Positions 48,403 to 57,880 of a stretch of DNA of 64,000 bases are shown piece by piece. The number at the start of each line of letters is the position of its first letter. Position 1 is the stretch's first letter. Source of the DNA: Streptomyces sp. CB02923 (GTDB taxonomy: Bacteria > Actinomycetota > Actinomycetes > Streptomycetales > Streptomycetaceae); the NCBI RefSeq assembly GCF_001905005.1, contig NZ_LWKZ01000001.1:809775-873774 (forward strand), written 5' to 3'. The notes beneath the pieces were generated by a model, which made no database searches, was not told the origin of the DNA, and saw only the letters and a program-made list of their open reading frames with translations. Position numbers and translations under genes: made by a program.

Positions 48403-49086
48403 GTGAGCGCTGAAGGCTACGACGGATACGAGGGCCTGAACGGGTTAGTCCTGGACCGGGCGGGGCAGGCGGAGGCGTTCGACGCGATCGGCGACCGCTA
48501 CGACGAGGCCTTCCCGCACAAGGACGGCCAGCTCGCGGCCGGCGCCCGGCTCGCGGCCGCGCTGCCGCCCGGGTCGCGGGTACTGGACGTCGGCTGCGGC
48601 ACGGGCGTGCCGACGGCGCGTCAGCTGGCCGACGCGGGACACACGGTCGTGGGTGTGGACCTCTCCCCCTCGATGGTCGGACTGGCCCGGGACAACGTCC
48701 CCGCGGCCCAATTCCACCGGCTGGACATCGCCGACCTGCGCGACGGCCGGCTCGGCGGCCCTGGCTCCTTCGACGGGGCCGCCGCCTTCTTCTCGCTGCT
48801 GATGCTGCCCCGCGCGGAGATCCCGTACACCCTGCGGATGCTGCACGCCCTGCTGCGGCCCGGCGGGCTGCTCGCCCTGTCCATGGTCGAAGCCGATCTG
48901 GACGACTGCGCGATTCCGTTCCTGGGCAGCGCGATCCGGGTATCCGGTTACCTGCGGGACGACTTGCGCCAGGTCGTGCACGACGCGGGCTTCGAAGTCA
49001 CCGGGGAGGAATCGTATGCGTATGCCCCGGCCAGTACGGACACCCCACCCGAGATCCAGCTCTTCCTGCACCTGCGACGCGCTTGA
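48403..49086 (+). CDS. Class I SAM-dependent methyltransferase
   Basis: The 227-residue enzyme has the SAM motif VLDVGCGTGVPTARQLADAG (about residues 59-78), VVGVDLSPSMVGLARDN as the acidic second motif, and LLRPGGLLALSMVEADLDD. It is a small-molecule-type methyltransferase of unknown substrate. The GTG at 48403 follows a GGAGAGGCGAGG site. It lies just upstream of a SpoIIE-type signalling gene with 47 bases between, so they may be co-transcribed. Confidence 0.87.
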   Translation: MSAEGYDGYEGLNGLVLDRAGQAEAFDAIGDRYDEAFPHKDGQLAAGARLAAALPPGSRVLDVGCGTGVPTARQLADAGHTVVGVDLSPSMVGLARDNVPAAQFHRLDIADLRDGRLGGPGSFDGAAAFFSLLMLPRAEIPYTLRMLHALLRPGGLLALSMVEADLDDCAIPFLGSAIRVSGYLRDDLRQVVHDAGFEVTGEESYAYAPASTDTPPEIQLFLHLRRA

Positions 49087-49133
49087 GACGCGGCGCGCCA
49101 CGCGCGCAGCCCCGGACGGATGGAATCCCACGC

Positions 49134-51407
49134 GTGACGGAGCACCCGACCTCCCACGAACCGCGGCAGGCCGCCCCGCCTGCCGCGTCCTCGGCGACCC
49201 CGCACGGGGGCCTGCCCGAGCCGGCGCCGTCCGGCACGGCCGCCGATCCCCGCGGCCTCGCGGGGCAGTCCACGCCGCCCGGCTCCGGCCGGGCGGCCCG
49301 CAGACCGGCCGAGGTGGCTGACATGGCTCCAGCGGCGCCGCGCGGTGACGATTCTGCGTACGCCGCGGACAACCGCCGCGAGGAGCCGGGCGCCGGGGCC
49401 GCACCCCGGCAGGGCCCCGGCGACAGCGACCCCGCCGGCGCCACCGGCGGCATCGGCCGGCCGCGGGACGGCAGCCGTACGGGCGGCGACGGCGCCGGCC
49501 GGCCGCGCCCCGAGGAGACGCCCGGGGTCCCGCCGCACGCCGCACCGCACGGCGTCCCGGTGGACTCCGGCGCGCGCGGCGAGACGGCCGGACGGGCCCC
49601 CGACCAGGCGGGCGGCCCGGACGCGCCGCCCGCCCGCTCCGCGCACCCCGCGCAGCCCGCCGAGAGCGTCGAGCTGCTGGCGGCGCGTCAGGCGGGCGGC
49701 GACCGGCTGCGGTTCATCGGCGCGGCGACCCGGCGGATCGCCCGCGGCATAGACCTCGACGAGATCGTGCTGGGGCTGTGCCGGGCGACGGTGCCGACGT
49801 TCGCCGACGCCATCCTGGTCTATCTGCGCGACCCGCTGCCGGTGGGCGACGAGCGGCCGACCGGGCCGGTGGTGCTGCGGCTGCGCCGTACCGACCGGAT
49901 TCCCGAGGAGCCGGACACCAACGGCGGGCGGCTGCCGATGCTGCCCGCGCAGCCGGACCTGAGCCCGGCGATGGGCGGCAGCGCGGCGGAGCTGTCCGAG
50001 GTGCTGCCGGGCGGGCCGCTGGCGGAGGTGCTGCGCGGCGTGCGGCCGCTGTTCGGCGAGGTGCAGGCGGCGCGTGCGGCGCTGCCGGAGCTGCTCGGCC
50101 CGCTCACCCACCTGCCCGCCGGGCACCGGGTGATCCTGGCGCCGCTGCGCGGCCGCCGCCGGGTGATCGGCGCGGCGGTGTTCCTGCGCCGCCCGGACCG
50201 TCCGGCCTTCGAGGCGGACGACCTGCTGGTGGCGGCGCAGCTGGCGACGCACACGGCGCTGGGCGTCGACAAGGCGGTGCTGTACGGGCGCGAGGCGTAC
50301 ATCGCCGACGCGTTGCAGCGCACGATGCTGCCGGACTCGCTGCCGCAGCCCACCGGCGTGCGGCTGGCCAGCCGCTATCTGCCCGCCGCGGAGACGGCGC
50401 GGGTGGGCGGCGACTGGTACGACGCGATCCCGCTGCCCGGCAGCCGGGTGGCGCTGGTCGTCGGTGACGTCATGGGCCACTCCATGACCTCCGCGGCGAT
50501 CATGGGCCAGCTGCGCACCACCGCGCAGACCCTCGCGGGTCTGGACCTGCCGCCGCAGGAGGTGCTGCACCATCTCGACGAGCAGGCGCAGCGGCTCGGT
50601 TCGGACCGGATGGCGACGTGTCTGTACGCGGTCTACGACCCGGTGGCGCACCGCATCATGGTCGCCAACGCCGGGCACCCGCCGCCCGTGATGCTGCACC
50701 GCGGCGGGCGCGCGGAGGTGCTGCGGGTACCGCCGGGCGCGCCGATCGGCGTCGGCGGGGTGGACTTCGAGGCGGTCGAGCTGGACGCGCCCGCGGGCGC
50801 CACGCTGGTGCTGTACACGGACGGCCTGGTGGAGTCCCGTATCCGGGACGTGTGGACCGGCATCGAGCAGTTGCGCGAGCGGCTGACGGAGACGGCCCGG
50901 CTGACCGGGCCCAACCCGCCGCCGCTGGAGCCGCTGTGCGACGAGGTGCTGGACATGCTCGGTCCCGGTGACCGGGACGACGACATCGCGCTGCTCGCGG
51001 CCCGGTTCGACGGGATCGCGCCGAGCGACGTCGCGTACTGGTACCTGGACCCGAAGGCGCAGACGGCCGGGCAGGCGCGCCGGCTGGCCCGCCGGGCGCT
51101 GTCCCGGTGGGGCCTGGAGGAGCTGACCGACCAGCTGGAGCTGCTGGTCAGCGAGGTCGTGACGAACGCGGTGCGGTACGCGGAGCGGCCGATCACGCTG
51201 CGGCTGCTGCGTACCGACGTGCTGCGCTGCGAGGTCGGCGACGACGTCCCGCAGCTGCCCCGGCTGCGCCAGGCCCGGCCGTCGGACGAGGGCGGGCGCG
51301 GTCTGTACCTGGTCAACCGGATGGCCCGGCGCTGGGGCGCGACGCGGCTGAGCACGGGCAAGGTGGTGTGGTTCGAGCTGTCCATGCCGTTCGGGGACGC
51401 CCCGTAG
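49134..51407 (+). CDS. GAF-SpoIIE phosphatase with C-terminal RsbW-like kinase domain
   Basis: The 757-residue protein has a disordered Pro/Gly/Ala-rich N-terminus of about 180 residues, a GAF-type sensor (about 190-390, RFIGAATRRIARGIDLDEIV to VAAQLATHTALGVDKAVLYG), a PP2C/SpoIIE phosphatase (about 400-620, with RVGGDWYDAIPLPG and GDVMGHSMTSAA) and an RsbW-like ATPase (about 630-755, with EVVTNAVRYAE and DEGGRGLYLV). It lacks the PAS domains of the paralogue at 1990-4848. The GTG at 49134 is the likely start, with a weak GGA-type site. Confidence 0.88.
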   Translation: MTEHPTSHEPRQAAPPAASSATPHGGLPEPAPSGTAADPRGLAGQSTPPGSGRAARRPAEVADMAPAAPRGDDSAYAADNRREEPGAGAAPRQGPGDSDPAGATGGIGRPRDGSRTGGDGAGRPRPEETPGVPPHAAPHGVPVDSGARGETAGRAPDQAGGPDAPPARSAHPAQPAESVELLAARQAGGDRLRFIGAATRRIARGIDLDEIVLGLCRATVPTFADAILVYLRDPLPVGDERPTGPVVLRLRRTDRIPEEPDTNGGRLPMLPAQPDLSPAMGGSAAELSEVLPGGPLAEVLRGVRPLFGEVQAARAALPELLGPLTHLPAGHRVILAPLRGRRRVIGAAVFLRRPDRPAFEADDLLVAAQLATHTALGVDKAVLYGREAYIADALQRTMLPDSLPQPTGVRLASRYLPAAETARVGGDWYDAIPLPGSRVALVVGDVMGHSMTSAAIMGQLRTTAQTLAGLDLPPQEVLHHLDEQAQRLGSDRMATCLYAVYDPVAHRIMVANAGHPPPVMLHRGGRAEVLRVPPGAPIGVGGVDFEAVELDAPAGATLVLYTDGLVESRIRDVWTGIEQLRERLTETARLTGPNPPPLEPLCDEVLDMLGPGDRDDDIALLAARFDGIAPSDVAYWYLDPKAQTAGQARRLARRALSRWGLEELTDQLELLVSEVVTNAVRYAERPITLRLLRTDVLRCEVGDDVPQLPRLRQARPSDEGGRGLYLVNRMARRWGATRLSTGKVVWFELSMPFGDAP

Positions 51408-51580
51408 GCGGGGTGTTCCGGGCGTCGGTGTACGGGGCCGCCGGGCCGCCGCAGGGCGTACCGGCGGCCGGACTTCGTCTCGAACCGGACGGCGTCCAAC
51501 GGTTGCCGACACCGCGTCGGCGGAGTTGACTGCTGGGGTGGACATAAGGGACTGACGACCCCACCGGGAGGCGCTCCGCC

Positions 51581-53044
51581 ATGACCAGCTCCGCGCACGA
51601 CGTCCCGCGTACGACGACCAACGCCGGTGTCCCGGTCGAGAGTGACGAGCATTCGCTCTCCGTGGGGCCGGACGGACCAGTGCTGCTCCAGGACCACTAC
51701 CTCATCGAGAAGATGGCCCAGTTCAACCGCGAACGGGTGCCCGAGCGGGTGGTGCACGCCAAGGGCAGCGGGGCGTACGGGTTCTTCGAGGTGACGAACG
51801 ATGTCAGCCAGTTCACCAAGGCGGACCTCTTCCAGCCGGGCCGGCGCACGGAGATGCTGGCCCGCTTCTCGACGGTCGCGGGCGAGCAGGGCTCGCCGGA
51901 CACCTGGCGCGACCCGCGCGGCTTCGCGCTGAAGTTCTACACCGAGTACGGCAACTACGACCTGGTCGGGAACAACACGCCGGTCTTCTTCGTGCGGGAC
52001 GCGAGCAAGTTCCAGGACTTCATCCGGTCGCAGAAGCGCCGCCCGGACAGCGGGCTGCGCGACCACGACATGCAGTGGGACTTCTGGACGCTGTCGCCCG
52101 AGTCGGCGCACATGGTCACCTGGCTGATGGGCGACCGCGGCATCCCGAAGACGTACCGGCACATGAACGGCTACGGCTCGCACACGTACATGTGGGTCAA
52201 CGGCGGCGGCGAGCGGTTCTGGATCAAATACCACATCAAGACCGACCAGGGCATCGACTTCCTGACGCAGGAGGAGGCGGACCGGCTCGCGGGCGAGGAC
52301 GGCGACCTGCACCGCCGCGACCTGTACGCATCGATCGCGGCCGGCGACGCGCCCACGTGGACGATGTACGTCCAGGTGATGCCGTTCGACGACGCGCCGG
52401 ACTACCGCTTCAACCCGTTCGACCTGACCAAGGTGTGGCCGCACGGCGACTACCCGCTGGTCGAGGTCGGCCGGATGACGCTGGACCGCAACCCCGAGGA
52501 CTTCTTCGTCCACATCGAGCAGGCCGCGTTCGAGCCGTCCAACATGGTGCCGGGCATCGGCCCGTCGCCGGACAAGATGCTGCTGGGCCGGCTCTTCTCC
52601 TACCCGGACACCCACCGCTACCGCATCGGCCCGAACTACATGCAGCTGCCGCCCAACCGCCCGCACTCGGCGGTCAACTCGTACGCGAAGGACGGCCCGA
52701 TGCGCTACGAGCCGTCCAACGCGGCCCGCCCGTACGCGCCGAACTCGTACGGCGGTCCGGCGGCCGACACGCAGAACTTCGGCGACCCGGCCGGGTGGTA
52801 CGCGGCGGGCGAGATGGTGCGCGAGGCGTACAAGCTGCGCCGCGATGACGACGACTGGGGGCAGGCGGGCACCCAGGTGCGGCACGTACTGGACGACGCG
52901 GCGCGCGGGCGGCTGGTGGACAACGTCGCCGGGCACCTGTCGAAGGGCGTGAGCCGTCCGGTGCTTCAGCGGGCCCTGCAGTACTGGCGCAACGTGGACA
53001 AGGCGGTCGGCGACCGGATCGCCGCGCGGTTCAACGGCGGCTGA
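51581..53044 (+). CDS. katA: Monofunctional haem catalase
   Basis: The 487-residue clade 3-type small-subunit catalase breaks down hydrogen peroxide. The distal His59 lies in [20 protein letters not shown], the distal Asn is in [14 protein letters not shown] (about 131), and the proximal haem ligand Tyr341 is in [16 protein letters not shown]. Start ATG 51581 follows GGGAGG. No OxyR-type or Fur-type regulator gene lies beside it, and a hairpin follows it. Confidence 0.95.
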   Translation: MTSSAHDVPRTTTNAGVPVESDEHSLSVGPDGPVLLQDHYLIEKMAQFNRERVPERVVHAKGSGAYGFFEVTNDVSQFTKADLFQPGRRTEMLARFSTVAGEQGSPDTWRDPRGFALKFYTEYGNYDLVGNNTPVFFVRDASKFQDFIRSQKRRPDSGLRDHDMQWDFWTLSPESAHMVTWLMGDRGIPKTYRHMNGYGSHTYMWVNGGGERFWIKYHIKTDQGIDFLTQEEADRLAGEDGDLHRRDLYASIAAGDAPTWTMYVQVMPFDDAPDYRFNPFDLTKVWPHGDYPLVEVGRMTLDRNPEDFFVHIEQAAFEPSNMVPGIGPSPDKMLLGRLFSYPDTHRYRIGPNYMQLPPNRPHSAVNSYAKDGPMRYEPSNAARPYAPNSYGGPAADTQNFGDPAGWYAAGEMVREAYKLRRDDDDWGQAGTQVRHVLDDAARGRLVDNVAGHLSKGVSRPVLQRALQYWRNVDKAVGDRIAARFNGG

Positions 53045-53067
53045 CCAGCGGCGGAAGAGCGGAACGG

Positions 53068-53102
53068 CCGTGGCCCCCCGCCAGGAGGCGGGGGGCCACG
53101 GC
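53068..53102. terminator. Bidirectional terminator between catalase and penicillin-binding protein genes
   Basis: CCGTGGCCCCCCGCC and GGCGGGGGGCCACGG are perfect arms around AGGA. The flanking genes converge on it. Confidence 0.85.
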
Positions 53103-53122
53103 GTTGCGGCGCAGGCCGTCCG

Positions 53123-55372
53123 TCAGTCGAAGTCCTCGAATCCGTCCGGCCGTCCGTTGCTGCCGCCCGCACCGGACGACGGGGAGACGGGAGGCGACTC
53201 CGGAGTCTGCGTGGGCGTCCGCGACGGCGTGTGGGACGGCAGCTTCGAGGGCGTCTGCGACGGCGACTTCGAAGGCGTCTGCGACGGGGTCTGCGACGGC
53301 GTCTGGGACGGGGTCTGGGACGGCGTCTGCGAGGGAGGGTTGCTCGGCGGCGGGGTGTTGGTCGGGGGCACCCCGGCGCCGAGGTCCGTGTCGAGGTCGA
53401 ACTTCTCCCCGGTGTTCTCACCGATCGCGGCGGCCGTGTACGTGGCCCAGACCTCGGCCGGGTAGCCGCCGCCGTTGACGCGCCCGCCGCCGCCGGTGCC
53501 CTTGAGCGTGACCTGCTTGCCGCCCTTGGCCTCCTCGCCGAACATGCCGACCGCGGTGACCAGCTTCGGCGTGTAGCCGACGAACCACGCCGACTTGTTG
53601 TCGTCGGAGGTGCCGGTCTTGCCCGCCGCCTGGTAGTCGGTGCTGCCGATCGCGGACTTGGCCGTACCGTCGTTGACCACGCCGCGCAGGACGGAGGTGA
53701 CGGTGTCGGCGGTTTCGCGGGTCAGCACCTGGGAGCCGACGGGGTCGGGCAGCTCGGTCTCCTGCGCGCCGTGCTGGGCCTTGACGACCAGGGCCGGGTC
53801 GACCTTCTTGCCGTGGTTGTCGAGGGTGGCGTAGGCGCCGGCCATCTGGAGCGGGCTGGCGCCCATGGTGCCGAGCGTCATGGCGGGCCGGACCGGGAAC
53901 TTGTCGTTCAGGCCCATGCCGACGGCCGTCTTCTTGACCTCGTCCAGGCCCGCGTCCACGCCCATCTGCGCGAAGACGGCGTTGACGGAGTTGTTCGTGG
54001 CCTGCTGGACGCTGATCTTGCCGTACGGGTGCTCGTCCTCGTTGGGCGGGGCGAACCCGACGGGGCCGTTCTTGCCCACGACCGGACGGCGGTTGCGCCC
54101 GTCGTAGATGGTGTCGGGCGTGATCGGCAGGCCGGCCTGGGTCTTGGCGTGGTTCTCCAGGGCGGAGGCGAAGACCAGGGGCTTGAACGTGGAGGCGGGC
54201 TGGAAGTCGGCCCGCGTGGCGTTGTTCATGTAGTGCTTGGTGTAGCCCGCGCCGCCGTACATCGCCAGGACGTGGCCGGTCGCGGGGTCGACCGAGACGG
54301 CGCCGAGCTGGGCGTCCCGGTCCGCCTTGCGGCGGGTCGGGTCGAGGCGGTCGGTGAGCTTGTTCTTGACCGCCTTCTCCAGCTCCTGCTGCTTCTTCTT
54401 GTCGATGCCCAGGGTGATGGTCCAGCCGCCGGCGTACAGTTCCTTCTCGTCGACGCCCTTGGCGATCAGTTCCCGGTTGGCGGCGTCGATGAAGTAGCCG
54501 ACCTGTCCGGCCACTCCGGGCATCGGCTTCGGCTTGATGGGCTTCTGGAACGTCTGCTTCTGCCGGTCGGCGGCGTCGAGCCACGTCATCTCGACCATGT
54601 TGTCGAGCGTGTACGCCCAGCGCTCCTGCACCCGCTTCTGGCCCGCGGGGGAGGCGATGGCCCAGTCGTACTGGCTGGGCGCCTGGAGCAGGGAGGCCAG
54701 GTAGGCGCCCTGGCTGACGGTCAGCTTGTCGACGTCGACGCCGTAGTACGCCTGCGCCGCGGCCTGGATGCCGTACGCGCCGCGGCCGTAGTAGCTGGTG
54801 TTCATGTAGCCGGCGAGGATGTCGTCCTTGCTCAGCTTGTTGTCCACCTTGAGGGAGATGACGATCTCCTGGAGCTTGCGGCTGACCGTCTGCTCCTGGC
54901 TCAGGTAGTAGTTCTTGACGTACTGCTGGGTGATCGTGGAGCCGCCCTGCTTGCCCTGGCCCCTGACGGTGTTGAGGACGCCGCGCAGGGTGCCCTTCAG
55001 GTCGACGCCGGAGTCCTGGTAGAAGGTCTTGTTCTCGGCCGCGACGAAGGCGTGCTGGACGTGCTTGGGGATCTGGTCGATCTTCACGGTCTCGCGGTTC
55101 ACCGCGTTCTCCGCGCCCTTGCGGGCCATGATCGTGCCGTCGGCGTACTTGTAGACGTTGCTCTGGCTCGTGGCCTGGAAGTTGCCCTCGTCGGGCACGT
55201 CCACGTACAGGTACAGCCCGACGAAGCCGAGGATGCCCAGCAGGCACACGCCGAGGAAGGCCCCGAGGAGCTTCTTCCAGGTGAAGAAGCGGCGTATGCC
55301 CCCCTTCTTGCCCTTCGGCTTCGCCCGGCGCTTACGCCCCTGAGCCGCTCGCCTCGCGTCCGCTCGCCCCAT
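53123..55372 (-). CDS. Class A penicillin-binding protein (transglycosylase/transpeptidase)
   Basis: The 749-residue bifunctional enzyme has a basic cytoplasmic tail, one membrane helix (about 34-57), a GT51 glycosyltransferase with Glu113 in FVAAENKTFYQDSGVD and GGSTITQQYVKNYYL, and a transpeptidase with Ser394-x-x-Lys397 (ASTFK), Ser462-x-Asn464 (NSVN) and Lys585-Thr-Gly (KTGT). The C-terminal 100 residues are low-complexity Pro/Thr/Ser with SQTP repeats (five consecutive units at about residues 680-700). The enzyme polymerises and cross-links peptidoglycan outside the membrane. Confidence 0.93.
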   Translation of the reverse strand: MGRADARRAAQGRKRRAKPKGKKGGIRRFFTWKKLLGAFLGVCLLGILGFVGLYLYVDVPDEGNFQATSQSNVYKYADGTIMARKGAENAVNRETVKIDQIPKHVQHAFVAAENKTFYQDSGVDLKGTLRGVLNTVRGQGKQGGSTITQQYVKNYYLSQEQTVSRKLQEIVISLKVDNKLSKDDILAGYMNTSYYGRGAYGIQAAAQAYYGVDVDKLTVSQGAYLASLLQAPSQYDWAIASPAGQKRVQERWAYTLDNMVEMTWLDAADRQKQTFQKPIKPKPMPGVAGQVGYFIDAANRELIAKGVDEKELYAGGWTITLGIDKKKQQELEKAVKNKLTDRLDPTRRKADRDAQLGAVSVDPATGHVLAMYGGAGYTKHYMNNATRADFQPASTFKPLVFASALENHAKTQAGLPITPDTIYDGRNRRPVVGKNGPVGFAPPNEDEHPYGKISVQQATNNSVNAVFAQMGVDAGLDEVKKTAVGMGLNDKFPVRPAMTLGTMGASPLQMAGAYATLDNHGKKVDPALVVKAQHGAQETELPDPVGSQVLTRETADTVTSVLRGVVNDGTAKSAIGSTDYQAAGKTGTSDDNKSAWFVGYTPKLVTAVGMFGEEAKGGKQVTLKGTGGGGRVNGGGYPAEVWATYTAAAIGENTGEKFDLDTDLGAGVPPTNTPPPSNPPSQTPSQTPSQTPSQTPSQTPSKSPSQTPSKLPSHTPSRTPTQTPESPPVSPSSGAGGSNGRPDGFEDFD

Positions 55373-55539
55373 CGCTCCCGCAACTCCAGTCGTTCCGCCC
55401 CCAATAACTCAGCTCACGAAGCTAACACCGCATCTGTCAACAAATGCTCATCGATCAAGGCTTTTCCTGACGTGACAAAGAGCACCCGAACCGGGGGAAC
55501 CGTCCGGTGAGGATGCCGTATCCGTCTGAGAGCCCTCTT

Positions 55540-55555
55540 AAAGTGCTATCACTTT
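55540..55555. promoter_or_regulatory. Palindrome AAAGTG-CTAT-CACTTT, candidate operator
   Basis: The 6+4+6 inverted repeat is perfect and A+T-rich in a G+C-rich setting, 107 bases before the SPFH gene. A possible -10 (GCTAAGCT) overlaps its right side. The ribbon-helix-helix-like protein encoded in the same operon is a candidate binder. Confidence 0.55.
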
Positions 55556-55662
55556 GCTAAGCTGGCGTAAGCACAGTCGATCCGCACGGATCCGGCCACG
55601 GCACAGCCGTGCGGCGACCCGGCGCGGATCACGGGGATTCTCACGAGGAACGGGGAGAAAAC

Positions 55663-56640
55663 ATGACCGACCAGACTCCGGCCGGCGGCACCGACGGGAC
55701 CGGCGGCGGGACGCAGCTCGCGGCGGACGCCCCCGACATGCCCCGCCCGCAGGTCCGCGAGACGGTGGCGCACAGCATCCCGGGCGGCCTGGGCCTGCTG
55801 CTCACCGTCCTCGGCGTGTTCGCCGGGCTCGGCATGATCATCGGTGGCGGCGTGCTCGCCTCGGGCGGCAACCAGCCGGTGGGCGTGCCGATGATCATCG
55901 TCGGTGTCCTTCTGCTGGTGGGCTCGCTGTTCTGCATGACGGGCGTGAAGATGGTCGCCCCCGGCGAGGCCCGGGTCATCCAGCTCTTCGGCCGCTACGT
56001 CGGCACCATCCACGAGGACGGCCTGCGCTGGGTGAACCCGCTGACCGCCGACCGCAAGATCTCCACCCGCGTCCGCAACCACGAGACCGCGGTCCTGAAG
56101 GTCAACGACGCGTACGGCAACCCGATCGAGCTGGCCTCCATCGTGGTGTGGCAGGTCGAGGACACCGCGCAGGCGCTGTTCGAGGTCGACGACTTCCTGG
56201 AGTTCGTCGCCACCCAGACCGAGGCGGCGGTGCGGCACATCGCCATCGAGTACCCGTACGACGCGCACGACGAGGACGCGCTGTCGCTGCGCGGCAACGC
56301 CGAGGAGATCACCGAGAAGCTGGCCGTCGAACTGACCGCGCGGGTGCAGGCCGCGGGCGTACGGATCATCGAGTCCCGCTTCAGCCACCTCGCGTACGCC
56401 CCTGAGATCGCCTCGGCGATGCTCCAGCGGCAGCAGGCCGGCGCGGTCGTGGCGGCCCGCCAGCAGATCGTCGAGGGTGCGGTCGGCATGGTCGAGCAGG
56501 CGCTGGCCCGCATCAACGAGCAGGGCATCGTGGAACTGGACGAGGAGCGGAAGGCTGCCATGGTCAGCAACCTGATGGTGGTGCTGTGCGGTGACCGGGC
56601 CGCCCAGCCCGTACTGAACACCGGCTCCCTCTACCAGTGA
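55663..56640 (+). CDS. SPFH/Band-7 domain membrane protein
   Basis: The 325-residue protein has a Gly/Thr-rich N-terminus, two membrane helices (about 44-64 and 76-97: [20 protein letters not shown] and [16 protein letters not shown]), then a Band-7/SPFH domain beginning [20 protein letters not shown], with [19 protein letters not shown] and a helical C-terminus [20 protein letters not shown]. Such proteins organise membrane microdomains. The ATG at 55663 follows GGGGAGAAAAC. The gene is coupled to the next by a four-base overlap. Confidence 0.88.
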   Translation: MTDQTPAGGTDGTGGGTQLAADAPDMPRPQVRETVAHSIPGGLGLLLTVLGVFAGLGMIIGGGVLASGGNQPVGVPMIIVGVLLLVGSLFCMTGVKMVAPGEARVIQLFGRYVGTIHEDGLRWVNPLTADRKISTRVRNHETAVLKVNDAYGNPIELASIVVWQVEDTAQALFEVDDFLEFVATQTEAAVRHIAIEYPYDAHDEDALSLRGNAEEITEKLAVELTARVQAAGVRIIESRFSHLAYAPEIASAMLQRQQAGAVVAARQQIVEGAVGMVEQALARINEQGIVELDEERKAAMVSNLMVVLCGDRAAQPVLNTGSLYQ

Positions 56641-56975
56641 GCGAGGGCGGCTCCCGGGACGCGCCCCGGGACGCCCCCGGGGCCGCCGGGCCCGCGGACG
56701 GCGGCCAGGCGGCGCAGCGGCGGGCGCAGCGGCGCAAGCAGATGCTGCTGCGGCTCGATCCGCTGGTGCACGACGCGCTCGCCCGCTGGGCCGACGACGA
56801 GCTGCGCAGCGCCAACGCCCAGGTCGAGTTCCTGCTGCGCAAGGCCCTGGCGGACGCGGGGCGGCTGCCGAAGGGCGCGGGCGGGATGCCCCGCCGGGGG
56901 CGGCCGCCGAAGGCCGTGGAGCCGGCGGCCGACGGGGAGCCGGAGCCTCCGGAGGGGGCCGGTCCGGGCGGGTGA
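56637..56975 (+). CDS. Ribbon-helix-helix/Arc-like small protein
   Basis: The 112-residue protein starts at a GTG that overlaps the SPFH stop (GTGA). Its core QMLLRLDPLVHDALARWADD, then ELRSANAQVEFLLRKAL, fits an Arc/MetJ-type ribbon-helix-helix; both ends are disordered and rich in Ala, Pro and Arg. It is probably a DNA-binding regulator of its own operon or a partner of the SPFH protein. Confidence 0.75.
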   Translation: MSEGGSRDAPRDAPGAAGPADGGQAAQRRAQRRKQMLLRLDPLVHDALARWADDELRSANAQVEFLLRKALADAGRLPKGAGGMPRRGRPPKAVEPAADGEPEPPEGAGPGG

Positions 56976-57038
56976 CGACGGAAGCAGCCGGAGGTCCGGC
57001 CCGTTCGCGGGCGGGGCCTCCGGCTGCTTACGGCCCGG

Positions 57039-57081
57039 GTATACACCACAGGTATACACACCATGTAGAGTGCTCCGCATG
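57039..57081 (+). promoter_or_regulatory. Operator/promoter of first ABC module, PadR-type, leaderless geometry
   Basis: GTATACACCAC at 57,039 and GTATACAC again at 57,052 precede a -10-like TAGAGT (57,066-57,071) and an ATG at 57,079. The first motif lies exactly 40 bases before this ATG, as in the padR promoter at 60,364. The ATG opens no credible gene, so the padR gene has probably been lost from this copy. Confidence 0.6.
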
Positions 57082-57193
57082 TCCTACCGGGGCAGTCTCG
57101 GGCGCCCTGCGCGGCCCCAGGGCGCGCCCCGGCCGGCGGAGCCCCGGCCCCGCCGCCCGGACCGCCCCTGTCCGCACTTCCGGAGGCCCTCTT

Positions 57194-57880
57194 ATGACCC
57201 CGGCCGGTTCCCTCCTCAAGGCCAGCGCCCTGCACAAGGCGTACGGCTCGACCCACGCGCTCGACGGCGCCGAGTTCTCCATCCACCCCGGCGAGGTCGT
57301 CGCCGTCATGGGCCCCTCCGGCTCCGGCAAGTCGACCCTGCTGCACTGCCTCGCCGGCATCGTCCGCCCGGACTCCGGCAGCGTGCTCTACGGCTCCCGC
57401 GACCTGACGCAGATGAGCGACGCGCAGCGCAGCGCCCTGCGCCGCGCCGACTTCGGCTTCGTCTTCCAGTTCGGGCAGCTCGTCCCCGAACTGACCTGCG
57501 TGGAGAACGTGGCCCTGCCGCTGCGCCTGAACGGCGTCAAGCGCAAGGAGGCCGAGGAGCGCTCCCTGGAGTGGCTGGAGCGGCTGGAGGTCGGCGCGGT
57601 ACGGGACAAGCGGCCCGGCGAGGTCTCCGGCGGCCAGGGCCAGCGCGTCGCGGTGGCCCGCGCCCTCGCCGCCCGGCCCCGCGTGATCTTCGCCGACGAA
57701 CCCACCGGCGCCCTGGACTCCCTCAACGGCGAACGCGTCATGACCCTGCTGACCGAAGCGGCCCGCGACACCAGCGCCGCCGTCGTCCTGGTCACCCACG
57801 AGGCCCGGGTCGCCGCCTACTCCGACCGCGAGATCGTCGTCCGCGACGGCCAGGCCCGGGAAATGGCGGGCACCTCATGA
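57194..57880 (+). CDS. ABC exporter ATPase (MacB/LolD type), first copy
   Basis: The 228-residue ATPase has Walker A GPSGSGKST (40-48), Q-loop FQFGQ (91-95), signature VSGGQ (144-148), Walker B VIFADEP (164-170) and H-loop His202. The LALPLRLNGVKRKEA-type helical region is that of FtsE/MacB/LolD proteins that power mechanotransmission by an FtsX permease. The ATG follows GGAGG by seven bases. It overlaps the permease gene by ATGA. It is nearly identical in sequence to the second copy at 60,925. Confidence 0.92.
   Translation: MTPAGSLLKASALHKAYGSTHALDGAEFSIHPGEVVAVMGPSGSGKSTLLHCLAGIVRPDSGSVLYGSRDLTQMSDAQRSALRRADFGFVFQFGQLVPELTCVENVALPLRLNGVKRKEAEERSLEWLERLEVGAVRDKRPGEVSGGQGQRVAVARALAARPRVIFADEPTGALDSLNGERVMTLLTEAARDTSAAVVLVTHEARVAAYSDREIVVRDGQAREMAGTS

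Noticed and set aside
51520..51580. TTGACT...TAAGGG promoter for catalase
   Set aside because: Spacing between the hexamers is only about 13 bases, too short to support the call.
57070..57876. Open frame from the orphan ATG at 57,079 into the permease
   Set aside because: It runs through the ATPase gene in another frame and has Arg/Pro-rich shadow composition.
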